64,000 nucleotides of DNA from Plenodomus lindquistii (taxonomy: Eukaryota > Ascomycota > Dothideomycetes > Pleosporales > Leptosphaeriaceae), in the NCBI GenBank assembly GCA_025504975.1, contig JANUWI010000002.1, forward strand, positions 2,418,001 through 2,482,000. The letters run 5' to 3'. The translations under genes were made by a program, and so were the position numbers. The notes under the pieces were generated by a model that did no database searches, was not told the origin of the DNA, and saw only the letters and a program-made list of their open reading frames with translations. Within the stretch, counting starts at the first letter, position 1; every line of letters starts with the position of its first letter. Shown piece by piece: positions 58,581-64,000 of this stretch.

Positions 58581-59468
58581 TCAAATCTCCAAAACCCCCT
58601 TCCTCCTCGCCTCCTCACACCTCGGCCCCAACTCCCCCTCAAACCTATTCCCCTTCAGCCCCAGAACCTGCAAACTCTCAATCGCACAAAGTTCCTCGGG
58701 CACACGTCCCTCAAGCTGATTCCCACTAACATCAAACACGGTCAACTGATCCAACTTGCCCAGCCCACTAGGCAACGAGCCCGTCAACTCATTCCCCAGG
58801 AGCAAAATCTCGTTTAGGTTCTTCATCTGTGTTATGGAACTTGGAATTGGGCCGTAGAACTTGTTGTTTGCGAGACTGAGGTACCGGCCGGGGTAGGAAC
58901 TTATTTCGCTGGGGAGCGAACCGGTGAATGCGTTGTTGTTTAGGAAGAGGACGTCGGCGTTGGGGAAGGATGTGAAGATCTCAGCAGGGAGACTGCTGGT
59001 GAATTGGTTGAAGCGGAGATCGATGAATTCGAGGTTTGGGGCGGTGAAGATGGCGGTTGGGAAGGCGCCGGAGAGTGTGTTGTTGCTGACGTCTAGTTCG
59101 AGGAGGTTGTTTAAGTTGCGTAGGGAGGGGATGGTGCCGGCGAAGTTGTTAGAGTTGGCGTGGAAGAAGGTTAGGGTTGGGAGTTTGTCGATGAGGTCGG
59201 TGAGGCTGAGGGATGAGCCGGTGAGTTTGTCTTGGTTGAAGTTGAGGCCGATGACGGTGGTGTGCTTGTCATCGCAGACTACGCCGGACCAAGCGCAGAG
59301 ATCGGTGCCAGCGGTGGTCCAGTTGGCTGTGATGTTGCTGGGGCTGTCCACGGTCTTTGCGAAGGCTTGGAGAACTTTCAAGTCTTGGTCTAAAGTAGCT
59401 CTGGTGTGTAGAGTGGTGGGTGCGCATTGCGCAAGGGCGCCGAGGGCGAGAATGATCAGTGAGAGCAT
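58581..59468 (-). CDS. Secreted plant-type leucine-rich-repeat protein
   Basis: 295 aa starting at the Met of MLSLIILALGALAQC, a good signal peptide (an in-frame upstream ATG at 59561 would spoil it). An LRRNT-like cap (LCAWSGVVCDD) precedes about nine repeats of the plant extracellular type (for example LDVSNNTLSGAFP, LFLNNNAFTGSLP, LLLGNELTGSLP), with the LxGxxP signature of receptor-like kinases and polygalacturonase inhibitors, and a short C-terminal cap with a Cys. No kinase or membrane anchor. Likely a secreted binding protein. Plant-style LRRs are uncommon in fungi, so transfer or mimicry is worth testing. Confidence 0.85.
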   Translation of the reverse strand: MLSLIILALGALAQCAPTTLHTRATLDQDLKVLQAFAKTVDSPSNITANWTTAGTDLCAWSGVVCDDKHTTVIGLNFNQDKLTGSSLSLTDLIDKLPTLTFFHANSNNFAGTIPSLRNLNNLLELDVSNNTLSGAFPTAIFTAPNLEFIDLRFNQFTSSLPAEIFTSFPNADVLFLNNNAFTGSLPSEISSYPGRYLSLANNKFYGPIPSSITQMKNLNEILLLGNELTGSLPSGLGKLDQLTVFDVSGNQLEGRVPEELCAIESLQVLGLKGNRFEGELGPRCEEARRKGVLEI

Positions 59469-60293
59469 TGTGGAAGGCGGTAGGAAGTTATAACGAATAT
59501 GATTATCGAGGAAAAAGGAATGAAGGACAAAGAGTTGGACTGTGGTGTGCGCTGTGAACAAGATTCATGTCATGGTGATACCGCAGTCAAGTATTGTAGT
59601 CTCCTTCATCGGCCCGACTGTACAAGATGTTCTCTCGGTCACTTCATCTACGAACAGAAATTCCATTTCGGACCGCTGACGTTGCATGGTTTTTGTGATC
59701 CTTTGAAAGTATCCCCTCTGGGAAACGTACATAACAAAAGTAGAAAGAAGTAAGAAGAACTTCGGAGTTGCCCCCTATTTCGGCGTACAAACTAGGCCGG
59801 CTCCGGTAATTTGCACCGTGCCAGCATCAGTAATCTGGATGAAGATCAGAGGTTGTGAAGAGGTGAAGTGTCTTCCTCAATGTCTGTGCGACGATGTGAA
59901 ATTTGGAGATCGTGCAGTCGGTCCGCAGCGATGTGTGGTCATTCAGATTGAGCTTAAGTGAGCGTTGTTCTCGCGAGCATCGACGAACATTTTGGGTGTC
60001 ACATTGATTAGGTCAATCATTCTTCGGCAATAGAGGTCTCCATTGCTTTTCATCGATCCACAGAGTTGTCCTATGGCTTGTGATGATCCGACTTGGTCGG
60101 TCTTGTACACGAGAAGAGTGGACCAAACCTTCATCTTCACAGAAGGAAGACTCGGCAGAGCCATGACGGCGACAGCTTGCGATGTATCGAAAGCAAGTCC
60201 TCTCGAACACACAGCTTTCGTATGCACCATGCTCCCCAAGACAACGATAATCTCCATCTATCCTCAACTGCCACCACCCTCTCGCAACGCAGC
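59469..60293. other. Intergenic, nothing recognised
   Basis: 825 bp. Promoter of the LRR gene and the 3' flank of the next gene. Frames near 60000-60260 overlap the following gene's antisense and look non-coding. Confidence 0.5.
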
Positions 60294-61324
60294 TCAGCTA
60301 TCAACTTTCTTTTTGCCCTCCATCGTCTCCCTACCAAGACCCTTGACTCCACCTGCACCTCGACCCTCAAGCTTCGGACTCGACACTGTTCCATGCCGCA
60401 TCTTCGTGACTCTCCCTGATCTTCTTGGTCCCGTAGCCCCCTCACTCCCTCTCTTTCCCTTCTCGTTTGTGTCAAGACTCTCTCCAGTTCCTCCTTCCCT
60501 TCCCATCTCGGTATCTCCGACTTCGGATTCCGGAGCATGCCCCCCAACCATCCTGACAATACCTCGCTGCCACGGCTCTAATGTCTGCAAAACCGGCTTT
60601 GGCGGCTCGTCGTCAATGGTTGACTGCGAAAGCACGGTAGGCTGAAGCAGAGTAGCTTTTCCCTGTTCGCGGATGTCATGGAACACCGCGCCGGGGCTGA
60701 GATGAGCGGTCTTGGAGAAGTACTCGGAGTGTGGGTATGTGGGTGGAGTGTCGCTGGGGTGGCTGGTCGGTAATGACGACAAATTGGGCATTGGAGTAGG
60801 AGACATGAGTGCGGATGGTGAGAGGAGATGTCTGATGGATGATGAGGGCGCATCGTGTGCTGGTGGAGACGAGGTCGCACCTCGGACTGGCGACGGATAT
60901 GGTACTTCAACAAAAGGCTCTGATGTCGACAGTGAGGCTGAAAAAGAGCGCGGTTAGCAAGTTCTGCAAACACTCATTACCTTCCCAAGCCATTATACTT
61001 ACCAATGATGGACCGTTTCTTCTCGCAACTCACAGACGCTACCTGCGTAGGCCACCAAGCTACAGGCGGACCTACCAACGACAGCTTTTGCCAAAGTTCG
61101 TGGGAAGATTTCGTTTCACCCTTGACGTTGGCGACTGCTGGCGGCGGTGCAGCAGCAGCTTCGCGCGGTCAGTCAATACTCGTCTGCTAACGTGATCAGT
61201 AGAACGTACCTGCAGCGCCAGTATTCTCAGCATTGCGCACAGGTGACGTTGCTGGCGGCGTTGGCAGAGTTTTCGGGAATGTAGGTGCTTTGGGTGTTTT
61301 CGCCGTGCGAGGCCTGCGTGACAT
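60294..61324 (-). CDS. Hypothetical basic, disordered protein
   Basis: Three exons, 61324-61210, 61158-61003, 60937-60294 (introns 51 and 65 nt), 304 aa. N-terminal MSRRPRTAKTPKAPTFPK, an internal folded-looking part with ELWQKLSLVGPPVAWWPTQ, then LSPGAVFHDIREQGKATLLQ and a TLEPWQRGIVRMVGG segment, ending in a long Gly/Glu/Arg-rich tail. No domain I recognise, but consistent splicing and the internal conserved-looking block suggest a real protein, perhaps nuclear. Confidence 0.6.
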
Positions 61325-61791
61325 GGCTGTCGAGGTTGAAGTCGTGTATTGCTGAATTTGATCGATTGTGCGCAAAGGTATGGTCACTGGTACAGCGCGA
61401 AAATCGAAAAGATGGCGAGAGGGTCTTTGTTGTGCGAAATACTTTTCGTTGTCTAGGTGACGTTGGTGAAGAGGGTGGGTGGCGATGAGTCTAGGGGTCA
61501 CTTTCACCCGCACAGGCGCAGCGCACACTTGGCGCAATAGCCTGACTCTGGACCGTTCTCGTTCGCTGTCCAAGTTGTTATATCTCTGAGGTTGTCCAAT
61601 GAGTCATCTGCATTCGTTTCTGTCATGTCTGGGTATATATGCCGTGTGAACTCCTTGCCCGCGCTACAAACGCCTATCCTGCCCGCTTTGCCCAACCGGA
61701 AGATGCCCCGCAGATGAGGTATAATCAGAGAACCACATCATGGGAGATCTGTAGCTCACAAATCTAGGTCAGAACACTTCCGTGTCGCGTC
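61325..61791. other. Intergenic, nothing recognised
   Basis: 467 bp between the hypothetical gene's start and the 3' end of the macrodomain gene. No feature supported. Confidence 0.5.
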
Positions 61792-62873
61792 TCATAGCTC
61801 AGACTTGGGCTTGTCCTCCTTGACGTCCTCCTTTTCCACAACGACAAAGTCATCCTCAGCCTCTTCAACCTTCTGCTTCTTAAGTGAAGGCTGCTGGACG
61901 CCTTCAGCTTCCTGTGGATCAATCGTGGGTGCGTCTGGAAGCTGAGAGAGGAGCTCAGAGGGTTCGGTAGACTGCTCATTCTCCTTCTCTGCCTCTGCCT
62001 CTGCTTTTTCCTCTCCCTCTGCCTCTGCCTCTGCCTCTTTCGGCGCGTCTGCCTCGGCAGTCGCAGGTGGGAAGAACTTGCTACACGCCATATCAGCTTT
62101 GCGCGTATTTCAACGAGTGAAAAGACTTACGGAATGTTCCTGAAATAAGCAACCTCATCCTTCTCCAAAAAATTGCAAAATATGACCCTGTCCAACTTCT
62201 CCGCCTGTCCCTCTTCATCGAGAAACTTGCGCACCGTCTCCAACGCCACCTCACTCGCCTCACCACTCGGGTACCCATACACACCCGTACTCAGCGCAGA
62301 GAAGGCAATGCTCTTGCAACCATTCGCGACCGCCAACTCCAGACTTGTCCTGTAGCAGCCAGCCAACAGCTTGGCCGCCTCTGACCCCTCTTTCCAGTAT
62401 ATCGGTCCCACAGCGTGGATCACCTTCTTGCTAGGCAACTCATAGCCATCCGTGATCTTTGCGCTTCCAGTCCGACAACCATCAAGTGTTTCGCATTCGT
62501 CGAGCAGTTTGGGGCCGGCAGCGCGGTGAATGGCGCCGTCTACGCCGCCGCCGCCGAGGAGGGACGTGTTTGCTGCGTTGACGATGGCATCGATGGCAAG
62601 GGTGGTGATGTCTTGGCGGATGACGCTGATCTTGTCGTTGAGTGAGGACGAGGCGGGGTATGTGGGTGTCGCGTCGGTGTCGCGTGGCGCAATCTTGTCG
62701 AGTTTGTAGAGGAGGCTGAGGGTGGGAATCTCGTCGAGGCTGACGGTTGTGACCATGGTGCGGACAGCTGGCGGTGAAAGGCTGCGGCGGCCAGGGGAGA
62801 GGGGTTTGGCGAGGTAGTATGCGCTCGTCATTGGGTGTAGGCGGTGGATGAAGGCGAGGGGGCGTGGCATCAA
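61792..62873 (-). CDS. Macrodomain (ADP-ribose-binding) protein
   Basis: Two exons, 62873-62131 and 62080-61792 (50 nt intron), 343 aa. The macrodomain, about residues 75-245, has ITTLAIDAIVNAANTSLLGG, GVDGAIHRAAG, and the later IAFSALSTGVYGYP loop, the residues that hold and hydrolyse ADP-ribose derivatives (MacroD-type). The N-terminus is Arg/Ser-rich and could target mitochondria; a second Met at residue 15 is another possible start. The C-terminal 95 residues are an acidic Glu/Ala repeat, low complexity, ending in a Lys-rich patch. Likely removes ADP-ribose from proteins or ADP-ribose-1''-phosphate. Confidence 0.9.
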
Positions 62874-63142
62874 CGAGGCAACTACGATGGTGGGCGAGAG
62901 CTGGTGTGGGGGGGGGGGGAGCTGCGGGTGGGGTCGGAGCTTTGACGTTGCACCAAGCTCCCGCCGCTAGCTCCCGTCGGACCCACTGTGTGACATTCAC
63001 TCCTGTCGTGGGTTACACTCTAATGCATCTTCAAACCATCGCATCACAAGTGGGGGTTCTTCCAAGACTGCATAACCGATCATCCCCCCACATACTTCAT
63101 GGCGTTTAAAGATCCTCTACTGTACTAAGCCTTTCTCCTTCA

Positions 63143-64000
63143 TCAGGCATACATGTAGCCTCCCTCTTGTGCTTTCAGGAACGTATAATATTCTCTCAAT
63201 TCTTTCAGCAAGGCGGTGATCTCTTCCTTACGCCTAGGATGGTGTGGCAACATATTCTCTGCTAGCGTCCAGCAGTCTTTCCACAACATTATATCATGCT
63301 CCGACTCTATCTCCGGTTGTTCGAAACACCATGGCAGAGCGTGGTTGTGCATCGTCAACAATGCTCCAAGAAGCACTTCTTCTACCGACTTTGTGTAGTC
63401 TACTTCCATTCTTTGCTTTTCGTCCACAATCCCAAGTAAGCCGTAGACTTTGTCCCGTGGATCTGCGCAGGATCTGTGAGAATGCAAGAAGACGGCAGAA
63501 TTAAGAGGGTGGAGGTCAACATTTTTCATGCCCATGGAATAGTTGATAAGTCTGTGAAAGTTCTGGTTGTTTAATACAAGTCCACTGTTCGGGTTGTGAA
63601 ATTCACGCAGCCGGTCAGGAGCGAAATTGAGCCGGCCCAAATGAATACGTGCCTTGGCGGCAAGGTGCACTTCCTGAACTATCCACAGTCGGTTCCAGTA
63701 TGGAAGTTGCGAGAGTGTTTCTATGTCCCCCTCCGTCAAGTTGTCCAGTAAGCAACGTGCGGCCGCCAGCACGTGGTGTTCATGACCCAGCCACACGACG
63801 ACAAATGCACAACGTCCGTAGATACTGGACATAAGTCCCACCTGATGAGTCCTCTCTTGCGGGTTCGACTGGTCAATGCACATTTGGTCCACCCAAAGGT
63901 ACGCCTCCTCACAGTTGTCCAGTCCGCTTTTCCAATAGCACAAGAACACATAGAGATTTTCTCGAACTTGGTGGCGAACACCATTGAGCTCTATCGAGAA
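63143..64000 (-). CDS. HET-domain protein (5' end outside window)
   Basis: The open frame continues from the right edge to the stop at 63143. It begins inside a heterokaryon-incompatibility domain: ENLYVFLCYW, YLWVDQMCIDQSNPQERTHQ, IYGRCAFVVVWLG, and later RLWIVQEV and DPRDKVYGLLGI, all standard HET blocks. HET proteins trigger programmed cell death on non-self fusion or effector sensing. The C-terminal part lacks the WD or ankyrin repeats of some members. Confidence 0.88.
   Translation of the reverse strand, partial: FSIELNGVRHQVRENLYVFLCYWKSGLDNCEEAYLWVDQMCIDQSNPQERTHQVGLMSSIYGRCAFVVVWLGHEHHVLAAARCLLDNLTEGDIETLSQLPYWNRLWIVQEVHLAAKARIHLGRLNFAPDRLREFHNPNSGLVLNNQNFHRLINYSMGMKNVDLHPLNSAVFLHSHRSCADPRDKVYGLLGIVDEKQRMEVDYTKSVEEVLLGALLTMHNHALPWCFEQPEIESEHDIMLWKDCWTLAENMLPHHPRRKEEITALLKELREYYTFLKAQEGGYMYA

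Overview
The window looks like a filamentous ascomycete chromosome, probably a dothideomycete. Genes are split by introns of about 47-125 nt with GT-AG borders and CTRAC-like branch sites. The gene set is typical of Pezizomycotina: NRPS, UstYa-type oxidases, HET domain, HsbA, SAT4/rhodopsin-type membrane protein, deuterolysin, Mbp1-type APSES factor. Short AT-rich, gene-poor patches and two TA-flanked MITEs lie between genes. The species call is inference. Exons were joined by hand from splice sites, reading phase and family motifs.

Layout. (1) 1-8314, minus: a large NRPS running off the left edge, with a membrane fatty-acid-desaturase-like domain fused to its N-terminus (desaturase-A-T-C-A-T-E-C...). 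The epimerization domain carries an apparent single-base frame break near 2005. (2) 10177-15222: peroxisomal D-amino-acid oxidase, a B3/B4-domain protein and an S9 peptidase. (3) 15.7-19.7 kb: gene-poor, with a 304 bp MITE and degenerate repeats. (4) 19.7-33.2 kb: a compact, probably undescribed RiPP (dikaritin-like) gene cluster. It contains a Zn2Cys6 regulator, a secreted precursor with six near-identical 18-residue repeats, a divergent UstYa oxidase, a second two-HxxHC membrane protein, a GPH/SUT-like transporter and an S41 peptidase. Related CGG-containing motifs (TCGGAATTT and variants) recur upstream of the biosynthetic genes. (5) 33.6-38.8 kb: a SET-domain gene with an in-frame stop, an Mpv17 protein, a second MITE and a secreted cysteine-rich protein. 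(6) 39.3-52 kb: mostly housekeeping genes (Mbp1-type APSES/ankyrin factor, LYR protein, GNAT, F-box-like protein, myristoylated cyclophilin) plus secreted and surface proteins (HsbA, rhodopsin-type 7TM, deuterolysin). (7) 53-64 kb: a decayed DUF7223-like gene, a quinate/sugar-type MFS transporter, a plant-type LRR secreted protein, an unknown basic protein, a macrodomain protein and a HET-domain gene cut by the right edge.

How the genes may work together. In the RiPP cluster the precursor would enter the secretory pathway, the HxxHC membrane proteins would oxidatively crosslink residues in each repeat, the S41 protease would trim the product, the transporter would move it and the Zn2Cys6 protein would control the set. 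In the NRPS, the desaturase could modify the first building block or its carrier-bound form. A D-amino-acid oxidase lies 1.9 kb upstream of the start of this epimerizing NRPS, but a functional link is only a guess.
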